This document shows, one piece after another, positions 49,069-60,598 of a stretch of 64,000 nt of DNA. The notes beneath the pieces were generated by a model, which was not told where the DNA came from, did not search any database, and worked only from the letters and a program-made list of their open reading frames with translations. A program made the translations under genes and the position numbers. Source of the DNA: Gossypium raimondii (lineage: Eukaryota; Streptophyta; Magnoliopsida; Malvales; Malvaceae); contig NC_068570.1 in assembly GCF_025698545.1 (NCBI RefSeq), forward strand, positions 3,658,001 to 3,722,000, read 5' to 3'. Every line of letters begins with the position of its first letter. The first letter of the stretch is position 1.

Positions 49069-51147
49069 TGTAACCTCCCCAACCCATCCTAAAGGTTAGA
49101 CCCAACGTCGAAAGATTACATTAGCCACCGAAGTGCCCAAGTAAGCTATCGGTGTTTTGAAAACAATCATTTTAAAACATTTGTTTATCTTTGGAAGAAA
49201 ACTTAGTTAATTACCAATTTATTTATTACTTGAAATCTTAATTACAATTTAGTAGCGAAAAAATGAAAAATATTTTTTTAATAAAAGTCAGGGTTCAAAC
49301 ATAGTTAATTAATAATCATAACTTGATATCCTAAAATTTAAATTAAATGTCATACAAAATAAAAACAAACCCAAATCCTAATACCCATGTCACAATTCAA
49401 AAAAAAAAAAAAACAACAACCTCTGAATGATAAAATATCAAATATTAAGCATAAATATTATAGAAAACAAGCCGATCCGAGACCCTTCAAATGACGTGTT
49501 CACATCCTAACCTGGTGAGTTATCTGAAAAGATAGAAAAAAAAGGGAGTAAACTATGAAGTTCAGTGTGAGTTCCATCACAAGATAATCAATGCAACCGA
49601 TTAGCATATAAAATCACATCACATATAATAATTTACAATAGCATATTTGAAATATCAGATTAACAATCAACATCATACACATATATACCATCTCAAAAAT
49701 CTTCAAAATCATTTACACATACTTTGCAAATGCAATACAACTTCAAAATTTACAGAAAAGATCCTACCCACCACTACACACCATAATAAGAGTTTTGTAG
49801 AACTCGTCCATCCCTACACACCAGGTTGTGGATAAACCATAAAGTTGTAGGATAATACCTTGCTAGATGGTTATGAATACATAACAAGTTTGCAGATAAG
49901 AGCTGCCAGATAATGGATGGGCGAACCACCAGTGTTGCAGGTTAATATGCTGTAAATGCAGATGGAAGCTGCCAAATGTATATGGATAAACCACCTGCGT
50001 TGCAAATTTATATTCTGCTGGAACTTCCTCCTTTTCAAAGCATCCTTCCCATGTAATGTAATATAACATGCTTATAACAAATAAAATGGGAATGAACAAT
50101 ATGATTTCAACAGATCAATTTGGTAGCAATAAATATGCTCTTATTTAATCACTACAACATCAAAACATGCTTATCATGGATTTGAATTAACGATAAGATT
50201 AAGGCATGTTGTACGCGTAATCACCAATATAGATACAATAGGCATATATATTTAAATTATTCACAGTTCATGCATAATAATTCAATCAATAAGAGTATGG
50301 GTCCTAACATTATCCATACCATCAATGGCTCAATTGATTAAAATAAAACACTAAAAATAGTTCGGGAACCATTCAGGGACTAAACAAAACAAAACATAAA
50401 ATTCTAGGCCAAAATTATAAAATCTAAGAAACAGGGGACACACGACCGTGTGGCTGGACCGTTTGGAAAGCCCTGGACTGTGTGGTTAGACCGTGTGACA
50501 GATTGTGACCTTGTGGTATTCGTCAAATCAACCTACATGGGGACATGACCGTGTGGCAAGCCGTGGCCATGTGGAAGGTTCTAAACTATTTGAGAATCAA
50601 ATTTCCTAAGGTTTGAAGGGAAACATGACCATGTGAGGGGGCCGTGTGGTCCACACGCCTGTGTAGCTAACTATGTGGCACTATCTTGAGACACGATTTG
50701 TCCCGATTCACCTGTCTCTAGGATCTCAAATGACGTTTCTCGCACTTAGATCTGGTCCGGGGTACCTAAATTGAGTCCTTCAAACGAAATTAATAATGAA
50801 CTTACCAATTCTTGGCAAGGTTAGAGATTAAATTGATGTTAGGAGGCTGCAAGGTAATTTCCCCTTCCTGTTGAAATTAAAAGGCATGGCTTGAACTTGG
50901 TTATGCTAGGGGAGAGAGTGGTATGTTAACCATTGGGCTATTACCCATTTCTTATTATGTTTTTACATCAATTAATATTTATTTTGAAGTGACTCTCATC
51001 CTATTTTGTTGAAAATAAAAAGAAAAGAAATGAGAGGGGTGAATAAAACCTGAGATCTCTAAGAAATGCACTAACTATGTAACCATAAAAACTAAATCAT
51101 TTCTTGGTTATTTATTTCATTCAATCTTATATATTTTGGGTGTTACA
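49069..51147 (-). mobile_element. 5' LTR of a Del/Tekay-type gypsy element
   Basis: Minus strand begins TGTAACACCCAAAATATAT (51147) and ends GGGGAGGTTACA (49069), 2,079 bp. The order is then PBS and gag. The 3' LTR and pol are missing. The middle contains imperfect repeats of 'gggcgaaccacc.gtgttgca' type at 49790-50020. Confidence 0.78.
50430..50690. repeat. Cluster of CCGTGTGG/CACACG words
   Basis: About ten variants of the near-palindromic CACACGGCCGTGTGG theme ('acacgaccgtgtggc', 'gggccgtgtggtccacacg') within 260 bp of the LTR. Such clusters are familiar from Del-type LTRs in cotton. GC content here is far above the surroundings. Confidence 0.7.
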
Positions 51148-52097
51148 TTTTGTCTATTTGCATAAGACCAAGATTCCAATGAAACCATCAAACATATAAT
51201 ACACAGAGGGGGAATCTAAGGAGGCTGGCAACCTCGACCCCTAAATCCTTTCATTCTTATTAAGCCTATTTTTATATTTTACATTTTCGTTTCAATTTTG
51301 ATATAACTAGTTTTCAGTGTCTCTTGCATTGCACGTGATTTTTATATTTATTAATTTTATTTTTAAAATTTTAAACATTTTATACGGTATGTAATTAGAT
51401 AATTTAAATGAGAATGAAAATGTAATTGAAATACAAAGTGTATTTTAATATTTATTAAATTTCAAACTCATTTAAGTTTTTATTTAATTATTTTAATATG
51501 ACAATAAAATAGTAATATATGAAATGTATCCTATCTAAACACTTTGACTTTGAATAAAGTTACAAGAGTAACCCTATCTTTATAATTCGTATAAATATCT
51601 TAAAAATAAAGAGTATTTTAAGCATTCAAAAGTTGATTTAATTTGTAATTCTTCATCAATAATAGATAAAATTAATTATGATTTTAATTTATTAAAATTA
51701 TCAAATTAAATATTAATATTAATATTTAAATTCAAAACATTAAATTTTTAGTCTTAATATAAAAATATATTTTCTAATTTAAAATTACATATAAAATTTA
51801 TTAAATAAAACTTAAATTTAAATTGAATCAAAAGTAAAAATTCAAGATCTTTGTATTTTGCAAACCGAAATTATAGAAAATTATCGATGTTGAATTGGAA
51901 TCATCGATCGGATTTGAGAAACACCACAATGATTAATTTCTCTTGACCTTTTCTTTTAACACACAAATCTTAATTGACGGAGACTATAATTTTCCATTAG
52001 TTTTGAATGTAACCCTAAGCAATTATAAAATTATAAAAATAAATAATAAATAATAAGAATTTATCATTATAAACTAAAACTTTTTATAAACTATAAT
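51148..52097. other. AT-rich spacer
   Basis: No gene or clear repeat. Contains the left target-site TATAA (52098-52102) of the next element. Confidence 0.5.
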
Positions 52098-52102
52098 TAT
52101 AA

Positions 52103-52260
52103 TGTCGAAACCGTTTTTTTGAAAACAAAAATTTTGGTTGTCGACTTAAAAAAGAACAAAAACTGGAGTCGCCACTGATCCTTGATTGGGGTGACTCCAG
52201 TTTTTGTTTTTTTTAAGTCGACAACTAAAATTTTTGTTTTCAAAAAAAACGGTTTCAACA
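52103..52260. repeat. Hairpin made of two inverted copies of the LTR 3' end
   Basis: 52103-52192 is the reverse complement of the last about 90 bp of the 3' LTR (starts TGTCGAAACCG). 52193-52260 is the last about 68 bp in direct orientation (ends GGTTTCAACA). Almost the entire 5' LTR is otherwise missing. Confidence 0.88.
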
Positions 52261-52263
52261 GCT

Positions 52264-52282
52264 TGGCGACTCCGCTGGGGAC
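52264..52282 (+). other. Primer binding site of the Tat/Ogre-type element
   Basis: TGGCGACTCCGCTGGGGAC starts 3 nt after the LTR end. The form is of the tRNA-Arg-primed kind reported for Ogre elements, as I recall; the exact tRNA is not verified here. Confidence 0.65.
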
Positions 52283-53400
52283 TAAGAGAGTCGAGCCATG
52301 ACTTGGTTATATTTTGTCTTTGTGTCGAAAATTATAAGTTTTTTTAAATCATGATTTCCTTTCTCATTTTTTTGGTTTTCATTGTGGTTCATTCCCATGG
52401 TTGAACCAAGCTGGTTGACCTATATTTGCATTTTGCATTTCATAAGTTGGTCAGTTTTACCCCTTTAAGTGAGAGTGAGAAGCTAGTCCTTCGTGAGGTT
52501 TTCACCTCCGTACAGGGTAGTGGGCCGCTTCTGGGATACATCCGTACCTATGTCTTCGTGAGATTTTCATCTCCGTGCAGCCATAGGGAAATGTATCCCC
52601 CTGAACTGAACTCGATCCACATGAGCCTATAATGGGTGAGGATCGAGGAATCTGCTGGTTCGGGTACCCTTACTCTAGAAACTAAGCCTCATATAGTGAG
52701 CTTTAGGAACTTGCCCTAGGTAGAGCTATACCAAACCCTAGTGGATTCCTGAATAAATGTTCTTGCTATTTAATGTTTGTATTGGATTATATCTTTTTGG
52801 TGTGATACTGACTTGGGTTTATTTTGTTTTGATTACATGACATCATGATTGCATTGCATTTGCATCGTAGAAAAGAGATGTTGATTTGAGTTCGATTACT
52901 AGATTAGAAAGCTTGTTATGGAATACGGGTTTCTTGATAAGGTGGAAGATAATACGGTGGTCCGAAGAAAACATGGCACGAAAAGCCGAACAAGAGGAGT
53001 ATACGACTTTACTGCATGACTTGAGGATCCAAATTGTCAAAGTTTATTCAAAAGTCATCAAAGGTCCCAATCTCATAAAGAAGCTAATGAACGTGAATGA
53101 GCAATAATTTACAACCTAGATCAAACAAAAAGGAGGTCAAATTCGTGAGATGTATCTTAACATCTGAATGGTCAGTGTCTTTACTGGGAGTACAAGGGCA
53201 AAGCCGTATATATGTGTCCGCTTTATGTAAAGAGATTTGTTTTCTAGTAAAGCTTTCTAATAAAAAAATTGAACATGAATCAACGTCTCTTTTCGCATTC
53301 ATTTCATGCATTTGCATTTCATTACATCATATGCATTAAACACAGTTAAAAGATCCTAATTAACTAAAATCAATGCTCAGTTAACCTGGAAACCAACCAA

Positions 53401-54933
53401 TTGACCAAGCACCGTTACGGCACTCGAGCAAAGATTAAGGACATGGATCAGAGATTGGAAAAACTCGAACAGTGTCAGAAGGAGATGCAAGACCGACTTC
53501 AGCTACAGGTGCAGGAGTGGTTAGATAAGAAGCAACAGGATATGTCTGAGAAGATGCGAGAATTCCAAGATGATATGATGGCGAAGCTAACCAAACTGTT
53601 GACTGGGGGATGTGATAAGGGAAAGGGTCCCATGACTGATGTCGAAGAGGGTAATGAACCACTCTATCCTCCAGGCTTTACTCCTCCACATGTTCGAACT
53701 CAAGCTAAATATCCGCACAAACTCACTGTCACAATCAGGCCTCAGCAGTCCCAGGCCAGTGCTTCGAACTTTCAAGCTAGATTGGGCTCTAACCCCGAAA
53801 ATTGTCCTGTTAACTCTGCCATTCCTAACTTCGATGAAGTGGCTGAAAAGGAAAGAATAAATGAGGAGTTACCAAAGCAGCTAGAGGAAAGGTGCAAATG
53901 GCTCGAGGAGAAATTTAGGGCGATGGAAGTCACTGAAAGCTGTCGTAGGATTGACGCTAAAGAGCTGAGCTTAGTTCCTGATTTGGTACTCCCTCATAAG
54001 TTTAAGATGCCGGAATTCGAGAAGTACAATGAGACGACTTGCCCAGAGGCTCATATCACCATGTTCTGCAGGCGAATGGCTGGATACGTTAACAATGACC
54101 AGCTATTAATACACTGTTTCCAAGATAGCCTAGTAGGGGCAGCATCTAAGTGGTACAATTAGCTGAGCCGTACCACGATTGGTTCATGGAGGGACTTGGC
54201 ACAAGCATTCATGAAACAATATAGTCATGTGATAGACATGACTCCTGATAGAATTACCCTTCAAAACATGGAGAAGAAGCCGAGCGAAAGCTTTAGGCAG
54301 TACGCACAAAGATGGAGGGAAGTCGCAGTCCAAGTTCAACCACCGCTCTTAGAGAAGGAAATGACGATGCTTTTTATAAATACATTGAAAGCCCTGTTCA
54401 TCACACATATGTTAGGAAGTGCCACAAAAAGCTTTTCTGACATAGTCATGAATGGTGAAATGATTGAAAGCGCCGTAAGGAGCGGGAAAATTGATGCAGA
54501 GGAGAGTAACAAGAGGTCAATCTTAAGGAAAAGAGAAAATGAGGTGAACAACACGAGTTACTCTAAACCAGTTATTGTGAGTCAGCCAAGAAAGGTGGCT
54601 ACTAACCAACAAGGTTTATTAAGACAAGAATCTAGAATGAAACCAGGTACTGAGAAGCTCCAGTTCACACCAATTCCGATGTCATATAAGGATCTGTATC
54701 AAAGCTTGTTTGATGCGCATGTTGTTGCTCCTCATTACTTAAAACCTCCACAACCTCCTTATCCTATGTGGTATGATGCGAACGCGCAATGTGACTACCA
54801 TGCGGGAATTACGGGGCACTCAATAAAGAATTGCATTACCTTCAAAAAGCTAGTTGAAAAATTCATCAACATGGGTATTGTCAAGTTGGGTGACTCATCA
54901 AGTGCAGAAAATCTGTTACCCAATCATGATTGA
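53401..54933 (+). pseudogene. Tat/Ogre gag, interrupted by one stop codon
   Basis: A single frame of about 510 codons, broken only by TAG at 54160-54162 (SKWYN-stop-LSR, usually Gln). N-terminal coiled-coil-like region (QRLEKLEQCQKEMQDRLQ), the gag domain (KFKMPEFEKYN, MFCRRMAGY, SWRDLAQAFMKQY, QNMEKKPSESFRQYAQRWRE) and a zinc-finger-like end typical of the lineage (YDANAQCDYHAGITGHSIKNC, positions near 54770-54840). There is no ATG at the frame start (TTG at 53401); the first in-frame ATG is at 53443. It would package element RNA if intact. Confidence 0.87.
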
Positions 54934-55319
54934 GGATGGAGGGACTGCAATGTATGAAGAAGTGGTGAGAAGTTTGCACATCGATGCCATATATGCAGAC
55001 ACAATTAAAAGGATCCCTGTTAGATATTCGCCTTAGAGGTGTTCTAAATAATGAGACTGTAGAGGAAACCCCTGAAGTATTTAAAGTCTGTTAGAGTAAT
55101 GTTCAGAACACACTTGTTGCTTTTAGCCTAGAAGCAATAAGAACTTCTTTGTGAAATAGGCTCATGTCTAAACATTATTTTAACGAAATACATTATTGCA
55201 ATCATCTTTGAGCAAATGTTCTTTCATTCTTTACGATTTTTTTTCTCATTCTTTTGGATTTTTTCTGCCAAACCATTCATTCATTCATTCATATTATTCT
55301 TTGTATATCCTTTAGCACC

Positions 55320-56060
55320 TACAATAGGTCCTTGGATATCAATGACATGAGTGACGCTACTACAGACTTAGAATCTCCTTTTAAGTGAGATATGTGTTTA
55401 GAGGGATCTCATGACTTTGGAGATGTCATAAATTGTAGCTTATCTCCTGACTTATTAAGGATGGTAATGCAATAAGAGAAACAAATGAGACAATAGAGGC
55501 CGTGACCTTGAGGGAACATGCATGACCAAAAAAGTAAAGCAAGACGTTGTTGAGTTACTTCAAGCATTCAAAGATGCATTCGCATAGTCATACCAGGATG
55601 TGCCCGATTTAAGCGCTGTCATTACAATCTGAACAACAGCACGATATCAGAAATTTGTAGCATGTTCAAGGTGAATATCATGAATGGTGCAATGAAAACT
55701 CTACCGGGGCAATGCCACTCTTTCCAGTTTATCACGTTTTTTTCATTGAAGTTGAAATTCTTTCTCTTCGAGTTTTGACTAAGCTGAAGTAGGATGAAGA
55801 TCCAATCCTAATACGATTAGTTGAATTAGTTGAAGAAAAATGCTAGAAACTATTCATCAGGGTCAGATGTACCAAGAAATGAACGATGCGAGCCTATAGC
55901 AAAAGGTTTGTCCCAGAGAATCCCACAATGGCGACCTAATGCTGAAGAAGATCCTCACTCTACAAAAAATATAACGGATGTCAAATTGGGAAGAAACTTA
56001 TGTTATAGAGAAGGTCTTTTCCAAAAGAGCTTTGATTTTGAGCGAGATGGATGATAAACC
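55320..56060 (+). pseudogene. pol remnant: pre-RT segment joined to integrase C-terminus
   Basis: 55330-55460 reads NDMSDATTDLESPF...SLSPDLLRMV, and 55530-55620 reads ELLQAFKDAFA-SYQDVPDL, the segment just ahead of reverse transcriptase in Tat elements. The next recognisable part (55700-55790) is the integrase-end motif IEVEILSLRVLTKLK. Then, with shifts and stops, 55855-56050 gives HQGQMYQEMNDASL, GDLMLKKIL, YVIEKVFSKRALILSEMD. So RT, RNase H and the integrase core are missing, a deletion of several kb compared with complete elements. Confidence 0.72.
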
Positions 56061-56109
56061 TGCAAAGTCCTGCAAACTCAGATTCAATCAATAAATACTT
56101 CGCTTAAGA

Positions 56110-56320
56110 AGAAGAAGGAACCAAGTTGAAAACCTGCAAAGGGCGTTTTGATTTCTAAAAAAAAAGGGGGGGCCAAGGTGAAAACCCGCAAAGGGTGCTT
56201 TGAGTCCAAAAAAATAAAAAGAGAAAAAGAGAAAAAATGGAGAGGCCAAGGTGAAAACCCGCAAAGGGCACCTTGGGACCAAAGGGGATTCGAGTTGAAA
56301 ACCCGGAAAGGGCGGCTCAG
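56110..56320 (+). repeat. Short imperfect repeats, GTGAAAACCCGCAAAGGG type
   Basis: Four variants at about 56125, 56175, 56247 and 56297 (AACCTGCAAAGGGCG, AACCCGCAAAGGGTG, AACCCGCAAAGGGCA, AACCCGGAAAGGGCG), just downstream of pol. Function unknown. Confidence 0.7.
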
Positions 56321-56329
56321 ATATGACCA

Positions 56330-57400
56330 GAATGGGGCATGCATTGGTCTTGCTATACCTGAATCAATAGGAAAGGGTAGGCGACATTTTGGGGCATCGA
56401 CAAAGTACTGTAGATCTCCTAAACACATGTTAAACTCAGAATGGTCTTCAGAAAGTTTGTACAGAGAAGTTCAAGCTGCGATATTTGGGGAACCTAATCC
56501 TTATACTATTTTTGTTATTCTTGGAACACTTTATTCATTTCCAAGATACGCATTCCTAAATCAATGTCTTTGTTATCCATCTTTATTATCTTTGATAAAT
56601 TTTTCATTTCGAGCTATGCTCAGAACCAATTCAATTTTATCCATCATTTTGTTCTCTTTGTAAGTGTGTTGCATTAGAGTAATGATTAATAGACTAATAA
56701 AACTTTCACAAGGGAAGTTTTGCATATTACTTTTGAAATTTCTAAATAATATAGGAACCTCAAGCAGGACTATTGTTTAGAATGCACCAGGTTAAATGTT
56801 GGAAATCTAATAAGGAAGAGTCTAAATTAAGACTATCCCTTTGAATTTTGTTGTCTAAATGGCGATATGTCGTGTTGGTGACAAAGCTTAGATGAACAAG
56901 CAAGCAATGATCACTGAATAATAAGAAGAAGTTCTTGGAGAGGAAAATTCTTCATTTGTGCATTGAGCATTTGGTATGACACCCTAGGAATGATGCAAGA
57001 GACCAAAGAGTTTCACATCCTATATTCTTGAATTGTGATAGCAGAGGATTGAGAAAAGGTCGAATCTTTTTACTCTTGGGTTACAACGGGAGAATATGGT
57101 ACAAATTTTGCATTCCAGTAGATTAAACTTGGAGGTTTATAGTGGGGGCAATCTGGTCAAGTGTTTCTCTGGAGATGCTAGTCGAGCAAAGGCGCTATAG
57201 CACATTAGCGATAAAACCTTAATAAACTTGGAGTAATAATAACTCAAGCGTTAAAATATCATTTTCATGACATTCTGCATTCATTCAAATGTCATTCATA
57301 CATGTCTAGTTAGGGGCATTTGATTCATTCTGATCATGACATCCTAATCACTAGGTATAATAAGGTTCATAAAATGAATCATACAGGTCATGTTCCATAG
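56330..57400 (+). other. Untranslated region of the Tat/Ogre-type element
   Basis: Between the short repeats and the tandem array. No pol motif was found. Open frame 56148-56663 crosses the repeats and has no family features. Confidence 0.5.
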
Positions 57401-57479
57401 AGAGTAGATCGGTGAAATCATAAGCCTTATCTCCCTGATCAACAGTGGAGCAGGTTAAAAAGAAGCAGATCTTGTCTTC

Positions 57480-58680
57480 ATGTATTGGCGTGAAGTAGAT
57501 TGAAGATTACAGATCTTATCTCCCTAGGTAGTAGTAGAGTAGATCGAAGATGGCGGATTTTACCTCCCTGAGGTTACAGTGGAGTACATTGAAGCTAGTA
57601 ATTCTATCTCCCACGGTAGCAGTGGAATAGATTGAAGATTACAGATCTTATCTCCCTAAGCAGTAGTGGAGCAGATCGAAGATGGTGGATTTTACCTCCC
57701 TGAGGTTACAGTGGAGTACATTGAAGCCAGTAATTCTATCTCCCTGGGCAGCAGTGGAATAGATTGAAGATTATAGATCTTATCTCCCTAAGCAGTAGTG
57801 GAGCAGATCGAAGATGGTGGATTTTACCTCCCTGAGGTTACAGTGGAGTACATTGAAGCCAGTAATTCTATCTCCCTCGGCAGCAGTGGAATAGATTGAA
57901 GATTACAGATCTTATCTCCCTAAGCAGTAGTGGAGCAGATCAAAGATGGTGGATTTTACCTCCCTGAGGTTACAGTGGAGTACATTGAAGCCAGTAATTC
58001 TATCTCCCTAGGCAGCAGTGGAATAGATTGAAGATTACAGATCTTATCTCCCTAAGCAGTAGTGGAGCAGATCAAGGATGGCGGATTTTACCTCCCTGAG
58101 GTTATAGTGGAGTACATTGAAGCCATTAATTCTATCTCCATGGGCAACAGTGGAATAGATTGAAGATACCAGATCTTGCCTTCCTGCATTGACAGTGGAT
58201 CAGATCAAAGATGGTGGATTTTACCTCCCTAAGGTTACAGTGGAGTACATTGAAGCCAGTAATTCTATCTCCCTGGGCAGCAGTGAAATAGATTGAAGAT
58301 TACAGATCTTATCTCCCTAAGCAATAGTGGAGCAGATCGAAGATGGCGAATTTTACCTCCCTGAGGTTACAGTGGAGTACATTGAAGCCAGTATTTTTAT
58401 CTCCCTGGGTAGCAGTGGAATAGATTGGAGATTACAGATCTTATCTCCCTAAGCAGTAGTGGAGCAGATCGAAGATGACAGATTTTACCTCCCTGAGGTT
58501 ACAGTGGAGTACATTGAAGCCAGTAATTCTATCTCCATGGGCAACAGTGGAATAGATTGAAGATTACAGGTCTTATCTCCCTAGGCAGTAGTGGAGTAGA
58601 TCGAAGATGGCAGATTTTACCTCCCTGAGGTTACAGTGGAGTATATTGAAGCTAGTAATTCTATCTCTCTAGTCGGCAGT
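57480..58680 (+). repeat. 132-bp tandem array (about nine units) with 44-bp subrepeats
   Basis: The anchor AGGTTACAGTGGAGTACATT recurs with start positions 57571, 57703, 57835, 57967, 58099, 58232, 58364, 58496 and 58628, i.e. every 132 bp (one step 133). Each unit holds three related 44-bp pieces: AGATTGAAGATTACAGATCT..., AGATCGAAGATGG.GGATTT..., ACATTGAAGCCAGTAATTCT..., each followed by a TATCTCCCT/TACCTCCCT core and a 'CAGTGGA' tail. Confidence 0.93.
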
Positions 58681-59130
58681 GGAATCGATCGAAGAAAGCA
58701 GATCTTGTCTTCATGTATTGGCATGAAGTAGATCGAAGAAAGTAGATCTTGTATTCATGTATTGGCATGAAGTAGATCAAAGAGAGCAAATCTTGTCTTC
58801 CCATACTGGTGGCGAAGTAGATTGAAGATACAAGTCTTATCTCCCTGAAGTTGCAGTGGAGCAGACAGAAATAATCGGTCCTATCTCCTTGGAGTTGCAA
58901 TGGAGTGGACTAAAACCGCATATCTCATCTCTCTGAAGTTGCAGTAGAGCAGATCGCATCAGATTTATCTTTAAGTTGTAGCAGAACAAATTGAAGCTAC
59001 AAGTCTTATCTCCCTGAAGTTGCAGTGGAGCAGGTTAAAGATAGCGAATTTAGTTTTTTTGAGAAGCTACAACGTGTGAATCCTATCTCCTCGACATTCC
59101 AGTAGGGTAGATTGGAGCACCAGTTCCTAT
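58681..59130 (+). repeat. Degenerate edge of the tandem array
   Basis: The 44-bp theme continues out of register (GATCGAAGAAAGCAGATCTT, 'cttatctccctgaagttgcagtggagcag') with more variation, as usual at array edges. A similar edge precedes the array from about 57410. Confidence 0.75.
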
Positions 59131-59262
59131 ACCTCTGAAGATGCAGTAGGAAGGAATGATGCTACCTGAAGAAAAGAAGCACTGAAGAAGTCGAGGCTTA
59201 GTAAAACCGGGCACAATTGGGTATTTTAGTCTTTGCTCTGTTCCCGTTACACGACAACGAGC

Positions 59263-59275
59263 AAAGAGGGGCAGC
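59263..59275 (+). other. Polypurine tract
   Basis: AAAGAGGGGCAGC directly precedes the LTR start TGTAATACCC at 59276, as needed for plus-strand priming. Confidence 0.75.
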
Positions 59276-60561
59276 TGTAATACCCAATTTTTCTGCCCGG
59301 GCCCATACAAAATAAAAACACAGCAGGCCCAATTACCCATCTACAGACTAAACCAAAAAATTCAGCCCAATTACATTAACCCTAGCCCAGTCCAGAAAAC
59401 TCTAGCCTAGGTAGCACCAGCAGCCGCCTCTACCACAGTAGCCCGAGTCCTTCTCCGCGTAAATCGTGCCTCTACGACCGCCATACCTGCAAGGAAAACG
59501 GATTCAACGCAACAATAGCAGAAAATAATGATGTTTTTTTGTATTTTGTGGGATTTTATTTGTTTAATTTTCGGTTATAAAAACTTGTGGAAAAAGTAAA
59601 AAGGGGGATTTTTGAATGTAAAGGATAGAGACGAAAATAGAGGAGAAATACAGAGAAAATACAGATCGAACTTGTTTTTTACAAAGGTTTTTACTTTGCA
59701 GTGCCCATTCTTTCTATTTACATATATATGTTTTTTTTATTTTCATTTTACTTCATTTTACATATAAAGAAAGGCGAAGGACTTACCTTAGTCATCGGAG
59801 TCGTTGAGTCGACACCACCTCCGTCGCAATCGAGGTCGGGGCATAGGCGGAGGCCAAGGGACGGCCTTGACTGAGAGTGGCGGCAGAGAAAACAAAGAAA
59901 ACCCTAGTTAGGGTTAGTTTGTGTTTTAAAAAAAGAAAGCAGATAGTGATTGTTTTAGGAATTTTTTAATTTTATAACAAAATTGAAACGACGCTGTTTT
60001 AGGGGGGAGGATCCTCGCGTCGACCCGACCCGGTTCTAGGATCCGCGCGTTTTCCTTTAAATGGTCCATTTGTGCATTCGGTCCCTAAATTTTTAAAATC
60101 GTTTTCAAATCAAGTTTTTGTTTCTTTTTAATTTGGCCCTGCATGTTTCTGCCGTTGTTCAATTCAGCCCATATCACCGCACACCGTTTTGGAGAGGCGG
60201 ATTATTTCCGATTTGGCCCTCCATGTAACTCGCGTGTCGCGATTTGACACGTTATTTTGCCTTTCATTGATTTCTAGTTTTTTTTAACTATTTGGTCCCT
60301 TTTTTACGATTTGTTTTTTTTTTAAATTTATTTTCTCCCATTATTTATTATTATTGTTATATTATTTATTATCATCATTATTTTTTTTATTTTTATATTT
60401 GTACATTCGCGTAGTTTTTATATAATGTACACATGTGCATTTTTGTAATATACGTTTTTTTTCATATGTTTTTATTTCAATTTTATTTCCTAACTTCTAT
60501 ATATATACTGTTTATTTTTTCCTTAAAAAACCCTTTTTTGCCTTTGTAAATGTGTATATAC

Positions 60562-60598
<37 letters not shown>

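Noticed and set aside
53401-54933. Host gene with coiled coil
   Set aside because: The motifs, PBS upstream and LTR context identify retrotransposon gag; the stop at 54160 also argues against a host gene.
56148-56663. 171-codon open frame
   Set aside because: It runs through the AACCCGCAAAGGG repeats of the retrotransposon and shows no domain; the pol-derived frame ends upstream.
57480-58680. CRISPR-like array
   Set aside because: Units are contiguous 132-bp tandem repeats without unique spacers, inside a plant retrotransposon.
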